A DNA stretch of 43,156 nucleotides from an uncultured Marmoricola sp. (GTDB lineage: Bacteria > Actinomycetota > Actinomycetes > Propionibacteriales > Nocardioidaceae), in the NCBI RefSeq assembly GCF_943913695.1, contig NZ_CALTZE010000009.1:1-43156 (forward strand), given 5' to 3'. Of the stretch, positions 33,141 through 41,426 are shown piece after piece. The notes under the pieces were generated by a model, which saw only the letters and a program-made list of their open reading frames with translations, was not told the origin of the DNA and searched no databases. How positions within the stretch are numbered: the stretch's first letter is position 1; every line of letters begins with the position of its first letter. Position numbers and translations under genes: made by a program.

Positions 33141-34249
33141 TACGACTCTCCGGTCCTGCCCCGCGGGCTCGTCAGCAGGGCGACGCACTCGACGTGTTGC
33201 GTCATCGGGAAGAGGTCGAAGGCGCGCAGCGTGGTCAGGGCGTAGCCCTGCTCGGCGAAGTACGCCGTGTCCCGGGCGAGGGCGGCCGGGTCGCAGGCGA
33301 CGTAGACCACGGCGCGGGGGCGCAGCGTGGCGACCTGGCGGACCACCTGGCGCTTGGCGCCCACCCGCGGCGGGTCGAGCACGACCAGGTCGGTGCGGCC
33401 GACGCCGCGGTGGAGCACCCGGTCGACACGGCCGCGCAGCACCCGCACCGGCAGGTCCGCCAGGTTGTTGCGGGAGAGTTCGGAGGCGGTGCGGTCACCC
33501 TCGACGGCCGTGACCCGACCGGCGGGGCCGACCGCCTGCGCCAGGTAGGCCGAGAACAGCCCGACGCCGGCGTAGAGGTCGAGCACCCGCTCCCCCGGCC
33601 GTGGCTGGGCCATCCCGAGGACGGTCTCGACCAGCACGCGGGGGGCCTCGACGTGCGGCTGCCAGAAGCCGTCGGCAGCCACCCGGAAGTCGCGGGCGCC
33701 GTACGACGTCACGACGCGCTCGACGACCTCCCCGCCCGTCTGCTGCTCGGTGCGGACCACCGCGTCGGGGGCCTGGATCTCGCAGCGGTCGATCTCGACG
33801 ACGTCGTGGGAGCGGTGCCGCCGCAGCCCGAGCCGGTCCTGCGGCAGTGCGACGTAGCGCATCCGCGAGCGCCAGCCGAGCAGCGGCGCCACCTCCTCCA
33901 CGGTGACCTCGACGTCGAGGCCGGCCAGACGCTGCAGCTGCTCGCGCACCACCTCGGCCTTGAGCTCGCGCTGCCGGGAGGGAGCGACGTGCTGGAAGTC
34001 GCAGCCGCCGCAGCCACCGGGGTGGGCGTGGGCGCACGGCGCCTGGACGCGGTCGGGAGAGGCCCCGAGCACCTCGACGGCGTCGGCGCGCCAGAAGGAC
34101 TGGTCGTCCTCGGTGACCTCGGCGACCACCCGCTCCCCCGGCAGCGCGTGGCGCACGAAGACGACGCGGCCGGTCTCGCCGTACCTCGCGACGACGTGGC
34201 CGCCGTGGGCCACGGGACCGCAGTCGAGCTCGAGCCGGGCGCCCGTCAC
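33140..34249 (-). CDS. TRAM-domain SAM-dependent RNA m5U methyltransferase (TrmA/RlmD type)
   Basis: This encodes 369 residues from GTG 34249. A short N-terminal TRAM/OB part (LELDCGPVAHGGHVVARYGE) is followed by Fe-S cysteines Cys72, Cys80, Cys83 and Cys156 (PCAHAHPGGCGGCDFQH; DRCEI). The methyltransferase domain has the SAM motif VLDLYAGVGLFSAYLA, VVLDPPRVG and the catalytic Cys319 in YVACDPAALARD. It should methylate uridine C5 in tRNA or rRNA. In mycobacteria the homologue lies beside the APC transporter in the same order (Rv2689c-Rv2690c). The start overlaps the transporter stop by four bases. Confidence 0.92.
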   Translation of the reverse strand: MTGARLELDCGPVAHGGHVVARYGETGRVVFVRHALPGERVVAEVTEDDQSFWRADAVEVLGASPDRVQAPCAHAHPGGCGGCDFQHVAPSRQRELKAEVVREQLQRLAGLDVEVTVEEVAPLLGWRSRMRYVALPQDRLGLRRHRSHDVVEIDRCEIQAPDAVVRTEQQTGGEVVERVVTSYGARDFRVAADGFWQPHVEAPRVLVETVLGMAQPRPGERVLDLYAGVGLFSAYLAQAVGPAGRVTAVEGDRTASELSRNNLADLPVRVLRGRVDRVLHRGVGRTDLVVLDPPRVGAKRQVVRQVATLRPRAVVYVACDPAALARDTAYFAEQGYALTTLRAFDLFPMTQHVECVALLTSPRGRTGES

Positions 34250-36285
34250 CGCGTGCGGCCGCGGCGCTCGTCGCCCGGCCGGACCCGGGTGAGGTCGGCG
34301 ACGGCGCGCTCCTTGGCGAGCTCGGAGCTGCGCAGCTGGTAGGGCACGGAGGTCACCATGACCCCGGGCGTGAACAGCAGCCGGCCCTTGAGCCGCAGCG
34401 CGGTCTGGTTGTGCAGCAGCTGCTCCCACCAGCGGCCCACGACGTACTCCGGGATGTAGACGGCCACGACGCCGCGGGGGTTGTTGCGCCGGATCTCCGT
34501 GGCGTACTGCACGATCGGGCGGATCACCTCGCGGTAGGGCGAGTAGAGCATCTTCAGCGGGACGTCGATGCGCATCTGGTCCCACTCGTCGACGAGCCGG
34601 TCGGCGCGGTCGGCGTCGGCCTGCACGTAGACCGCCTCCAGCACATTGGGCCGGGTCGCCTTGGCATAGGCGAGCGCCCGCAGCGTGGGCTTGTGGAGCT
34701 TGGAGACCAGCACGATGGCGTGCACCCGGGTGGGGAGCACCTGGTCGTCGTCGCCGACGAGCAGCTCCTCCTCGACGAGGTCGTAATGCCGCCGGATGGC
34801 GCTCATCAGCACGTAGAAGACGGCCATCGCGGTCAGGGTGATCCAGGCGCCGAGCAGGAACTTGGTGACCAGCACGATCACCAGCACCACCGCGGTCATG
34901 CCGAGGCCGAAGGTGTTGATGGCTCGCGACCGGGTCATCCGGCGGCGCTCCTGCGGGTCGGTCTCGGTGCGCAGGTGGCGGGTCCAGTGGCGGATCATGC
35001 CGAGCTGGCTGAGGTTGAAGGAGACGAAGACGCCCACGATGTAGAGCTGGATCAGCCGGGTGGTCTCCGCCTCGAAGACCACGATCAGCACGATCGCCAT
35101 CACGGCCAGGAAGACGATGCCGTTGCTGTAGGCCAGCCGGTCGCCACGGGAGCCGAACGCGCGCGGCATCAGGCCGTCCTTGGCCAGGATCGAGCCGAGC
35201 ACCGGGAAGCCGTTGAAGGCGGTGTTGGCGGCCAGCACCAGCAGCACGCCCGTGACCACGACGATGAAGTAGAAGCCGGGCGGGAAGTCGGCGAAGATCG
35301 CGCGGGCCAGCTGCGCGATCACGGCGTTCTGCTCGTAGCCCTCCGGCAGCGGGCTGCCGTCGGCCTGGCGCAGGCGGTCGAGGGTGGCCGGGTCGACGAA
35401 GCGCAGGCCCATCTGGCGCGCCAGCACGATGACGCTGACCATCATCGTGATCGCGATCGTGCCGAGCAGCAGCAGCGTGGTGGCGGCGTTGCGGCTCTTG
35501 GGCTTGCGGAAGGCCGGCACCCCGTTGGAGATGGCCTCGACCCCGGTCAGCGCCGCACAGCCCGAGGAGAAGGCCCGCGCCAGCATGAAGACCAGCGCCG
35601 CCGTCGTCAGCGGCTCGTCCCAGCCCGGCTCCGGCTCGATCTGGAGGCCGGCGCTCTCCACCTGCGGCAGCGACCCGGAGGCCAGCTGCATCATGCCCAG
35701 CAGGCACATGCCGAGGATGCCGACCATGAAGAGATAGGTCGGTACGGCGAAGAAGCCGCCGCTCTCCCGTACGCCGCGCAGGTTCATCGCCGCGAGCAGG
35801 GCCACCAGCGCCGAGGCCACCAGGACCTGGTGGTCGTGCACGAACGGCACGGCCGCGGCGGCGTACTGGCTGGCCGAGGAGACCGAGACCGCCACGGTGA
35901 GGATGTAGTCGGCCAGCAGCGCGCTGGCGACGGTCTTGCCGGCCTTGTGCCCGAGGTTGACCTTGGCCACCTCGTAGTCGCCTCCGCCCGACGGGTAGGC
36001 GTGCACGGTCTGCCGGTAGGAGGCCACCACGGTGAGCATCACCAGGGCGACGGCCAGGGCGACCTTCCACGACCAGACGTAGGCCGAGGCCCCCGCGATC
36101 GAGAGCATGATGAAGACCTCGTCGGGCGCGTAGGCGACCGAGGAGAGGGCGTCGCTGGCGAAGACGGGTAGGGCGATGCGCTTCGGCAGCAGGGTCTCCC
36201 CGAGCTGCGAGCTTCGTAGCTTGCGTCCGAGCAGGATCCGCTTGGACACGTCGGTGACGCCCACGAGAGTCCAGCGTAGGCCCAT
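34246..36285 (-). CDS. APC-superfamily transporter, KimA-like potassium importer candidate
   Basis: This encodes 679 residues from ATG 36285; GTG 36249 (VSKRILLGRK) may be the true start, since homologues begin near it. About twelve membrane segments lie in residues 35-480: LPVFASDALSSVAYAPDEVF, YPSGGGDYEVAKVNLGHKAG, ALTGVEAISNGVPAF and AANTAFNGFPVLGSILAKDG. A C-terminal cytoplasmic part of about 170 residues follows (HAIVLVSKLHKPTLRALAYA). This pattern fits the KimA subgroup of APC transporters, which import potassium by proton symport. The divergent neighbours ceoB and ceoC are potassium-uptake regulators, which supports that role. An amino-acid substrate is the alternative. Confidence 0.85.
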   Translation of the reverse strand: MGLRWTLVGVTDVSKRILLGRKLRSSQLGETLLPKRIALPVFASDALSSVAYAPDEVFIMLSIAGASAYVWSWKVALAVALVMLTVVASYRQTVHAYPSGGGDYEVAKVNLGHKAGKTVASALLADYILTVAVSVSSASQYAAAAVPFVHDHQVLVASALVALLAAMNLRGVRESGGFFAVPTYLFMVGILGMCLLGMMQLASGSLPQVESAGLQIEPEPGWDEPLTTAALVFMLARAFSSGCAALTGVEAISNGVPAFRKPKSRNAATTLLLLGTIAITMMVSVIVLARQMGLRFVDPATLDRLRQADGSPLPEGYEQNAVIAQLARAIFADFPPGFYFIVVVTGVLLVLAANTAFNGFPVLGSILAKDGLMPRAFGSRGDRLAYSNGIVFLAVMAIVLIVVFEAETTRLIQLYIVGVFVSFNLSQLGMIRHWTRHLRTETDPQERRRMTRSRAINTFGLGMTAVVLVIVLVTKFLLGAWITLTAMAVFYVLMSAIRRHYDLVEEELLVGDDDQVLPTRVHAIVLVSKLHKPTLRALAYAKATRPNVLEAVYVQADADRADRLVDEWDQMRIDVPLKMLYSPYREVIRPIVQYATEIRRNNPRGVVAVYIPEYVVGRWWEQLLHNQTALRLKGRLLFTPGVMVTSVPYQLRSSELAKERAVADLTRVRPGDERRGRTR

Positions 36286-36313
36286 CCCGGGCGATCGCGC
36301 GGCACAGTGCCAC

Positions 36314-36319
36314 TACTGT
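36314..36319 (+). promoter_or_regulatory. -10 box of the ceoB-ceoC operon
   Basis: TACTGT fits TANNNT and ends seven bases before GTG 36327, implying a leaderless transcript. No clear -35 is seen. The 41-bp gap to the divergent transporter start must hold both promoters. Confidence 0.45.
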
Positions 36320-36326
36320 GCTGGTT

Positions 36327-36989
36327 GTGCACGTCGTGATCATGGGCTGCGGCCGCGTCGGCTCGACGCTCGCGCGCAGCCTGGAGGACCGCAACCACAC
36401 GGTCAGCGTCATCGACAGCAACCCCGACGCCTTCCGGCGGCTCGGCCCCGAGTTCAACGGCACCAAGGTGACCGGCTACGGCTTCGACCAGGCCGTGCTC
36501 ACCGAGGCCGGCATCCAGCGCGCCGACGCCTTCGCCGCCGTGAGCTCCGGCGACAACTCCAACATCATCGCCGCGCGGGTGGCCCGCGAGACCTTCGGCA
36601 TCGACCAGGTCGTGGCCAGGATCTACGACCCCGGCCGCGCCGAGGTCTACCAGCGGCTCGGCATCACCACGGTGGCCACGGTGAAGTGGACCGCCGACCA
36701 GGTGCTGCGCCGGCTGCTGCCCGCAGGCGCCGAGCCCGACTTCCGCGACCCCTCGGGCACGATCCGGGTCGACCAGGTGCCGACGCCGGAGGCCTGGGTC
36801 GCCCAGCGCACCGTGGCCTTCCAGGAGCAGTCGCGCAGCCGGATCGCCTGGATCGACCGGCTCGGCGAGGGCACCCTGCCCACGCGCGACACCGTGCTGC
36901 AGGAGGGCGACATCCTGCACCTGGTGATGCGCGAGTCCGACGCCACCGACGTCTACGACGTGCTCAAGAAGGGGCCGGCAGCAGAATGA
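36327..36989 (+). CDS. ceoB: TrkA-type potassium-uptake protein (CeoB)
   Basis: This encodes 220 residues. GTG 36327 is chosen because HVVIMGCGRVGSTLARSLED should start the Rossmann fold at once and because the -10 box lies seven bases before it; GTG 36318 overlaps that box. The RCK N-domain binds NAD(H) or ATP through GCGRVG and the acidic end of strand two (VSVIDSN). SSGDNSNIIAARVARETFGI and VVARIYDPGRAEVYQRLGI are diagnostic of the family. A C-terminal RCK_C segment follows. The protein gates potassium uptake, and is paired with ceoC by a four-base overlap as in mycobacteria. Confidence 0.93.
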   Translation: MHVVIMGCGRVGSTLARSLEDRNHTVSVIDSNPDAFRRLGPEFNGTKVTGYGFDQAVLTEAGIQRADAFAAVSSGDNSNIIAARVARETFGIDQVVARIYDPGRAEVYQRLGITTVATVKWTADQVLRRLLPAGAEPDFRDPSGTIRVDQVPTPEAWVAQRTVAFQEQSRSRIAWIDRLGEGTLPTRDTVLQEGDILHLVMRESDATDVYDVLKKGPAAE

Positions 36990-37660
36990 GAGTGGCGATC
37001 GCCGGAGCCGGCGCCGTGGGTCGCTCGATCGCGCGCGAGCTGATCGACAACGGCCACGACGTGCTGCTGATCGACAAGTCCCCGCACACCATCAAGCCCG
37101 ACCGGGTCCCCGAGGCCGAGTGGCTGCTGGCCGACTCCTGCGAGCTGTCCTCGCTCGAGGAGGCCCGCCTCGACCAGTGCGACGTCGTCATCGCGGCAAC
37201 GGGCGACGACAAGGTCAACCTGGTGACCTCGCTGCTGGCGAAGACCGAGTTCGGCGTCCCCCGCACGGTCGGCCGGGTCAACCACCCCGACAACGAGTGG
37301 CTCTTCACCGAGGCCTGGGGCGTCGACGTCAACGTCTCGACCCCCCGCATCATGTCGGCGCTGGTCGAGGAGGCGGTCTCCGTCGGCGACCTGGTGCGGC
37401 TGTTCACCTTCCGCCAGGGCAACGCCAACCTGGTCGAGATGACCCTGCCGGGCGACAGCCCCTACGTCGGCACGGCCGCCGGGCTGATCCCGTTCCCGGA
37501 CAACTGCGCCCTGGTCACGATCCTGCGCGACGGCCAGGTCTACGTGCCTGACGCCGACCAGCCGATCGAGGCCGGCGACGAGCTGCTCCTCGTCGTGCCG
37601 GCCGAGCTCGAGCAGCGCGTGGAGCGGCTGCTCGCTCCCGAGGAGCACCCCGAGCGGTAG
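36986..37660 (+). CDS. ceoC: TrkA-type potassium-uptake protein (CeoC)
   Basis: This encodes 224 residues from ATG 36986, overlapping the ceoB stop by four bases. The RCK nucleotide-binding motif is VAIAGAGAVGRSIARELIDN, with VLLIDKSP at strand two, IAATGDDKVNLVTSLLAKTE and FGVPRTVGRVNHPDNEWLF. The C-terminal RCK_C domain ends QPIEAGDELLLVVPAELEQR. It is the partner of CeoB in controlling potassium uptake. No TrkH/TrkG channel gene is near; the divergent KimA-like transporter may be the membrane partner instead. A hairpin at 37666-37688 probably ends the operon. Confidence 0.93.
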   Translation: MRVAIAGAGAVGRSIARELIDNGHDVLLIDKSPHTIKPDRVPEAEWLLADSCELSSLEEARLDQCDVVIAATGDDKVNLVTSLLAKTEFGVPRTVGRVNHPDNEWLFTEAWGVDVNVSTPRIMSALVEEAVSVGDLVRLFTFRQGNANLVEMTLPGDSPYVGTAAGLIPFPDNCALVTILRDGQVYVPDADQPIEAGDELLLVVPAELEQRVERLLAPEEHPER

Positions 37661-37665
37661 TCACT

Positions 37666-37688
37666 CCACCTGGCGGCTACCGCGGTGG
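37666..37688 (+). terminator. Stem-loop after ceoC
   Basis: CCACC (37666-37670) and GCGG (37673-37676) pair with CCGC (37680-37683) and GGTGG (37684-37688) around a CTA loop, with a two-base bulge. It begins five bases after the ceoC stop. No T-run, as is common in high-GC actinobacteria. Confidence 0.5.
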
Positions 37689-37738
37689 TCGCGCTGGAAG
37701 CGCATGCCGTGGGGGCTGTGGTCCAGAGGTATTCGAGC

Positions 37739-38434
37739 CTAGGAAGGCTGCTGCACCGGGGTCCGGTTGCGGCTGAGCAGCCACACCATGCCCGCGAGGC
37801 AGGCCACCTGGAGGGGCCAGCCCATGAGGAGCTTGGCGACGCCGAGCGCACCGATGGCGGCGTCCTGGCTCCACCAGCCGTTCTTGCCGGCGAGGTAGAT
37901 CGGGGCCTGCACCACCACCCTCACGACGCAGGGCAGGGCGAGCAGCCACGTCAGGCGCGAGCACAGGCGCACGACCGCCTTGTCGTCGTGCCAGGCGGTG
38001 GGGTCGCCGGTGACGCTGCCGATCATGAAGCCGACCAGCGGCCACCGCACCACGATGGTGAGCACCATGACCGCGCCGTAGGCGGCGTTGTAGATGATGC
38101 CGGGCAGGAAGTAGGCCAGCGCCTGCTCGCCCTCGTCACCCCCGCCCGCGGCCGCCCGCCACGCGAAGAGCGCACCGAGGCCGATGCCGAAGAGCGCGTT
38201 GAGCACGAACTGCACCGAGGAGCGCTGCACCAGCCGCACCACGAGCAGCACACCGGCGCAGGCGACGCTGAGCGTGATCGCCAGTCGCAGGTCGCGCTGG
38301 GTCAGGAAGGTGACGGTGAAGACGATCGTCGGCACCGCCGCCTCGAGCATCCCCCGTACGCCGCCGAGCGCCTTGGCGAGCTGGCTGCGGACGACCTGCT
38401 CGACGGTCTGCTCGGAGGCGGTCGCGTCGCTCAT
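37739..38434 (-). CDS. DUF3159 family membrane protein
   Basis: This encodes 231 residues with about six hydrophobic segments: PTIVFTVTFLTQRDLRLAIT, ACAGVLLVVRLVQRSSVQFV, NALFGIGLGALFAWRAAAG, YFLPGIIYNAAYGAVMVLTI, TWLLALPCVVRVVVQAPIYL and QVACLAGMVWLLS. This is DUF3159, a conserved actinobacterial membrane family of unknown function found after ceoBC (Rv2693c in M. tuberculosis). Its start overlaps the OB-fold gene stop by four bases, making it the last gene of the dut operon. Confidence 0.88.
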   Translation of the reverse strand: MSDATASEQTVEQVVRSQLAKALGGVRGMLEAAVPTIVFTVTFLTQRDLRLAITLSVACAGVLLVVRLVQRSSVQFVLNALFGIGLGALFAWRAAAGGGDEGEQALAYFLPGIIYNAAYGAVMVLTIVVRWPLVGFMIGSVTGDPTAWHDDKAVVRLCSRLTWLLALPCVVRVVVQAPIYLAGKNGWWSQDAAIGALGVAKLLMGWPLQVACLAGMVWLLSRNRTPVQQPS

Positions 38435-38787
38435 CGGGGCAGCAGCGCGTAGCGCGGGTTGTACATCACCAGCTCCTCGCCCTCGCCGCCGATGCGGCCC
38501 GAGACCCGCATCTTGGTGCCGGCCTGGATGCCGGCGATGCGGCGCCGGCCGAGCCAGACCACGTGGATCGAGCCCGAGCCGTCGTAGAGCTCGGCCTGGA
38601 GGGCGGGTACGCCGCCACGGGGGCGCAGCGTGATCGTCTTCAGCGTGCCCTGCACCGTGACCGGGGTGCGCAGGGCCGCGTCGGCGATCGTGACGAGCCC
38701 GGCCTTCTCGGTGTCGGCACGCAGCTCGCGGGCCTCGTCGCGCTCGGAGCTGGCCCAGCGCGACAGCGAGGCGCGCAGCCGGCTCAT
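38431..38787 (-). CDS. OB-fold nucleic-acid-binding protein
   Basis: This encodes 118 residues from ATG 38787. The N-terminal helix (SRWASSERDEARELRADTEK) leads into an OB-fold: TPVTVQGTLKTITLRPRGGV, ALQAELYDGSGSIHVVWLGR, KMRVSGRIGGEGEELVMYNP. The pattern GxxDGSGxIxxxWxGR is that of the tRNA-anticodon/RecG-like OB domain seen in the actinobacterial family of Rv2694c. It may bind nucleic acid; no partner is known. It overlaps the DUF3710 gene and DUF3159 gene by four bases each, so translation of the operon is fully coupled. Confidence 0.87.
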   Translation of the reverse strand: MSRLRASLSRWASSERDEARELRADTEKAGLVTIADAALRTPVTVQGTLKTITLRPRGGVPALQAELYDGSGSIHVVWLGRRRIAGIQAGTKMRVSGRIGGEGEELVMYNPRYALLPR

Positions 38788-39479
38788 CCCTCGACCGGCC
38801 GGGCCTCGGGCGGGAGCCGGAGCGGCAGCGGGGTGCCGGGCGCCATCGCCTCGCTGCCCCGGCGTACGACCACCGAGGCGACCAGGGCGTGCCACGGGTC
38901 GTCGTCGGCGGGCTCGAGCGCCGGGCGACCCATCAGGTTGCTGCGCAGCAGCCAGGTGGGGCCCTCGTGGCCGGCGAACCGGCTGGCCTGGGTGCCCGAC
39001 TCGCCCTGCGGGCCGGTGACGGGGACCTGGCAGACCAGCTCGCGGCCGAAGCGGCCGTCGTCGTCGGAGGCCGTGCCTCCCTGCCGGGCGACCTCGGCGG
39101 CGATGCGCGGGCGCAGCTCCTCCCAGGCGCCCCCGCCGCGGGAGGCGGCGAAGGCCCGCAGCTCCAGGGCGCCGTCGCCACCGACGAGCACCACCGAGAC
39201 GACCTCGCCGGAGGTCTCGTCGACCTGCAGCCGCAGGTCGAAGCCCTCGCCGGGGGGAGGCAGCAGCAGGCTGCCCAGGTCGATCCACTCCCCCTCCTCG
39301 ACGTCGACCTCGGTCACGTCGAAGGGGCCGGACTCGGGGAGCTCGCGCGAGCGGGCGGGGGCCGACTCCTCGGGCGTCGCGACCGGATCGGTCCCACCGA
39401 CGGTGTCGGTAGCCGGGTCGACCCCGGTGTCCTTGGCGTCCTCGGGGTCGGCGACCCGGTGCTTGCGGCCGAACCTCAC
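38784..39479 (-). CDS. DUF3710 family protein
   Basis: This encodes 231 residues. A charged, Thr/Asp/Glu-rich N-terminal 55 residues is followed by the DUF3710 domain: GPFDVTEVDVEEGEWIDLGS, GFDLRLQVDETSGEVVSVVL, ELRAFAASRGGGAWEELRP and HEGPTWLLRSNLMGRPAL. The function is unknown. The family is restricted to actinobacteria and sits after dut (Rv2696c-like). It overlaps dut and the OB-fold gene by four bases on each side. No signal peptide or membrane segment. Confidence 0.88.
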   Translation of the reverse strand: MRFGRKHRVADPEDAKDTGVDPATDTVGGTDPVATPEESAPARSRELPESGPFDVTEVDVEEGEWIDLGSLLLPPPGEGFDLRLQVDETSGEVVSVVLVGGDGALELRAFAASRGGGAWEELRPRIAAEVARQGGTASDDDGRFGRELVCQVPVTGPQGESGTQASRFAGHEGPTWLLRSNLMGRPALEPADDDPWHALVASVVVRRGSEAMAPGTPLPLRLPPEARPVEG

Positions 39480-39964
39480 GATGCAGCGTCCTTCGTCTCG
39501 GTGCGTCGCCCCGCGCCCTGACGGGCGTCGAAGCCTCCCGTCGAACCGTAGCCGCCGCTGCCGCGGGCCGAGTCGCCCAGGTCGTCGGTCTCGACGAAGT
39601 CGGCGCTCTCCACGCGCTGCAGCACCAGCTGGGCGATCCGGTCACCGCGACGCACGGTGAAGGGCTCGGTGCGGTCGGTGTTGAGCAGGCAGACCTGCAC
39701 CTCGCCGCGGTAGCCCGCGTCGATGGTGCCGGGCGCGTTGACCACGGTGATGCCGTGCCGGGCGGCCAGGCCCGAGCGAGGGTGCACCAGCCCGACGTAG
39801 CCCTCGGGGATCGCCAGCGCCAGACCGGTCGGCACCAGCGCGCGCTCGCCGGGACCCAGCTCGAGGTCGACCCGCGCGTGCAGGTCGGCCCCCGCGTCGC
39901 CGGGGTGGGCGTAGCCCGGCAGGGGCAGACCGGGGTCGAGGCGTCGCACCGGGATCCGGACCAT
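39476..39964 (-). CDS. dut: dUTP diphosphatase
   Basis: This encodes 162 residues of trimeric dUTPase: dUTP to dUMP and pyrophosphate, which keeps uracil out of DNA and feeds dTMP synthesis. Family motifs are all visible: HPGDAGADLHA (1), VHPRSGLAARHG (2), VVNAPGTIDAGYRGEVQV (3), RRGDRIAQLVLQRV (4) and the C-terminal arm GSGGYGSTGG (5). A -10 box TAGGGT (complement of 39973-39978) ends eight bases before the ATG, so this is probably the head of a leaderless operon with DUF3710, OB-fold and DUF3159 genes. Confidence 0.97.
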   Translation of the reverse strand: MVRIPVRRLDPGLPLPGYAHPGDAGADLHARVDLELGPGERALVPTGLALAIPEGYVGLVHPRSGLAARHGITVVNAPGTIDAGYRGEVQVCLLNTDRTEPFTVRRGDRIAQLVLQRVESADFVETDDLGDSARGSGGYGSTGGFDARQGAGRRTETKDAAS

Positions 39965-40016
39965 GGAGCGCGACCCTACCGGCGCGCGGCGGCACGCCGG
40001 GTGACAGGCTTGTCGC

Positions 40017-40496
40017 GTGGGCGAGACGGCCGGCGGGCACTACAGCGAACGGTTGTTCGTGCCGCTGCGCTGGTGGGTCCAGGCCACCATGCTGCTCGCC
40101 TCGCTGTGGCTCGCCTTCGTCGTGGCGATGCCCGCCTGGGCGGCCTTCGCGGCCACCGGGGTGGTGGTGATCGCGGTCGTCGGGCTGCTCGTGCGGGTCG
40201 GCAGCGTCGTGATCCGGGTCGCCGACGGGCAGCTGCACGCCGGCCCCGCCGCGATCCCCGTGGGCCTGCTCGGCGCTCCCGAGGCACTGGACGCCGAGGC
40301 CACCCGCCGCGTCCACGGCGTGGAGGCCGACGCCCGCGCCCACCTGGTCACCCGCCCCTACCTCAAGCGCTCGGTGCGGGTGCCCGTGCTCGACCCGGCC
40401 GACCCCACGCCGTACTGGCTGCTCTCGACCCGGCACCCGGAGCGCCTCGCCGCCGCGATCGGTGCCGCCGGACGCGCGGCGGTCGAATCGGCCTAG
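40017..40496 (+). CDS. DUF3093 family membrane protein
   Basis: This encodes 159 residues from GTG 40017, with CAGGCT ending six bases upstream as a likely -10 box. Two adjacent membrane helices lie at about 18-65 (WWVQATMLLASLWLAFVVAM, then WAAFAATGVVVIAVVGLLV). The cytoplasmic part follows (VVIRVADGQLHAGPAAIPVG, then RPYLKRSVRVPVLDPADPTP and YWLLSTRHPERL). This is DUF3093, an actinobacterial family that lies divergent from dut in mycobacteria too (Rv2698). The fold resembles PH-like membrane proteins. Function unknown. Confidence 0.88.
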   Translation: MGETAGGHYSERLFVPLRWWVQATMLLASLWLAFVVAMPAWAAFAATGVVVIAVVGLLVRVGSVVIRVADGQLHAGPAAIPVGLLGAPEALDAEATRRVHGVEADARAHLVTRPYLKRSVRVPVLDPADPTPYWLLSTRHPERLAAAIGAAGRAAVESA

Positions 40497-40566
40497 GGTG
40501 GGTACGCCGCTAGCAGCGCGCACCGCGCCAGCCCGAGCGCCCGCCCGAGAGGACACCGAGCACACC

Positions 40567-40914
40567 ATGGCCAAGCACGTCCCGCACGAGAAGGCACCGA
40601 AGGACAGCTCTAAGGTCTGGACGGTCTTCTCGCTCGCCGCCGCACTCTTCGGCGCGACGATCGCCCGCAAGGGCCTGACCACGTCGTGGCAGAAGGCCAC
40701 AGGCAAGAACCCCCCGGCCAACCCCGCCGACCCCGACGTCGACCTGTGGGAGGCGGTGCTGTGGGCCGCCGCCAGCGGCGCGGTGATCCAGCTGGTGCGG
40801 ATGCTGGCCTCGCGGCGCGCGGCGGAGTACTACGCCAAGTCGACCGGCCACCTGCCGCCCGGCCTGGGCAAGGACGACCAGGACGCCGCCGACGCGGACC
40901 CCGCCACGACCTGA
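40567..40914 (+). CDS. DUF4235 family membrane protein
   Basis: This encodes 115 residues. A hydrophobic segment KVWTVFSLAAALFGATIARK near 15-35 is followed by TTSWQKATGKNPPANPADPD and a second amphipathic or membrane segment EAVLWAAASGAVIQLVRMLA ending in RRAAEYYAKSTG. This matches DUF4235, a family common in actinobacteria and often beside stress genes; function unknown. The C-terminal tail is acidic (GKDDQDAADADPA). It converges on DUF4193 with nine bases between the stops. Confidence 0.85.
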   Translation: MAKHVPHEKAPKDSSKVWTVFSLAAALFGATIARKGLTTSWQKATGKNPPANPADPDVDLWEAVLWAAASGAVIQLVRMLASRRAAEYYAKSTGHLPPGLGKDDQDAADADPATT

Positions 40915-40923
40915 GCGGTCAGC

Positions 40924-41214
40924 TCAGGCGCAGTCGACGCAGATCAGCTTCTTCTCGTCGGCCAGCTGGCTGCGGTGGTGGACCAGGAAGCAGCTCATGC
41001 AGGTGAACTCGTCGAGCTGCTTGGGCTTGACCTCGACCGCGAGCTCCTCGTGGGACAGGTCGGCGCCGGGCAGCTCGAAGGACTCGGCCGCCTCGGTCTC
41101 GTCCTCGTCGACCTTGCCGGAGTTCTTGTCGTGACGACGAGCCTTCAGCTCCTCCAGGCTGTCTTCGCTCTGGTCCTCCTCGGTCTTGCGAGGCGCGTCG
41201 TAGTCGGTTGCCAT
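40924..41214 (-). CDS. DUF4193 family zinc-ribbon protein
   Basis: This encodes 96 residues from ATG 41214, preceded by GGAGAA. The N-terminus is acidic (TDYDAPRKTEEDQSEDSLEE) and the C-terminus is a zinc ribbon: FTCMSCFLVHHRSQLA and LICVDCA, two CxxC pairs. This is DUF4193, highly conserved in actinobacteria (Rv2699c in M. tuberculosis). It has been suspected to act with RNA polymerase or transcription, but its role is not settled here. The 212 bp between it and hemH hold no gene that I can support. Confidence 0.9.
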   Translation of the reverse strand: MATDYDAPRKTEEDQSEDSLEELKARRHDKNSGKVDEDETEAAESFELPGADLSHEELAVEVKPKQLDEFTCMSCFLVHHRSQLADEKKLICVDCA

Positions 41215-41426
41215 GATGCTTCTCCTGCTCCCCAGAAAGTCTGTGCGTCCCGCGGGCCGCTCCTTCGCGGCCGCGCGCGGTGACGGCGAGATTCTGCACC
41301 AGTCACGCGCGATGTGCACGCCCGACCCGAGCTCGGCTCGGTCGTCGTGTCAGACCTCACGTCAACCACGGCACCCAGCGATGTGTTCCCGTGCCCGCGG
41401 GAGCGCGATTCACACGTGAGAAGGGC

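Noticed and set aside
36286..36326. c-di-AMP riboswitch (ydaO type) before the KimA-like gene
   Set aside because: The divergent gap is only about 41 bp, too short for this riboswitch.
33140..36466. A single 1108-codon open frame on the minus strand
   Set aside because: Its C-terminal third is the TRAM methyltransferase; the rest is an out-of-frame shadow of the APC transporter. GTG 34249, overlapping the transporter stop, is the real start.
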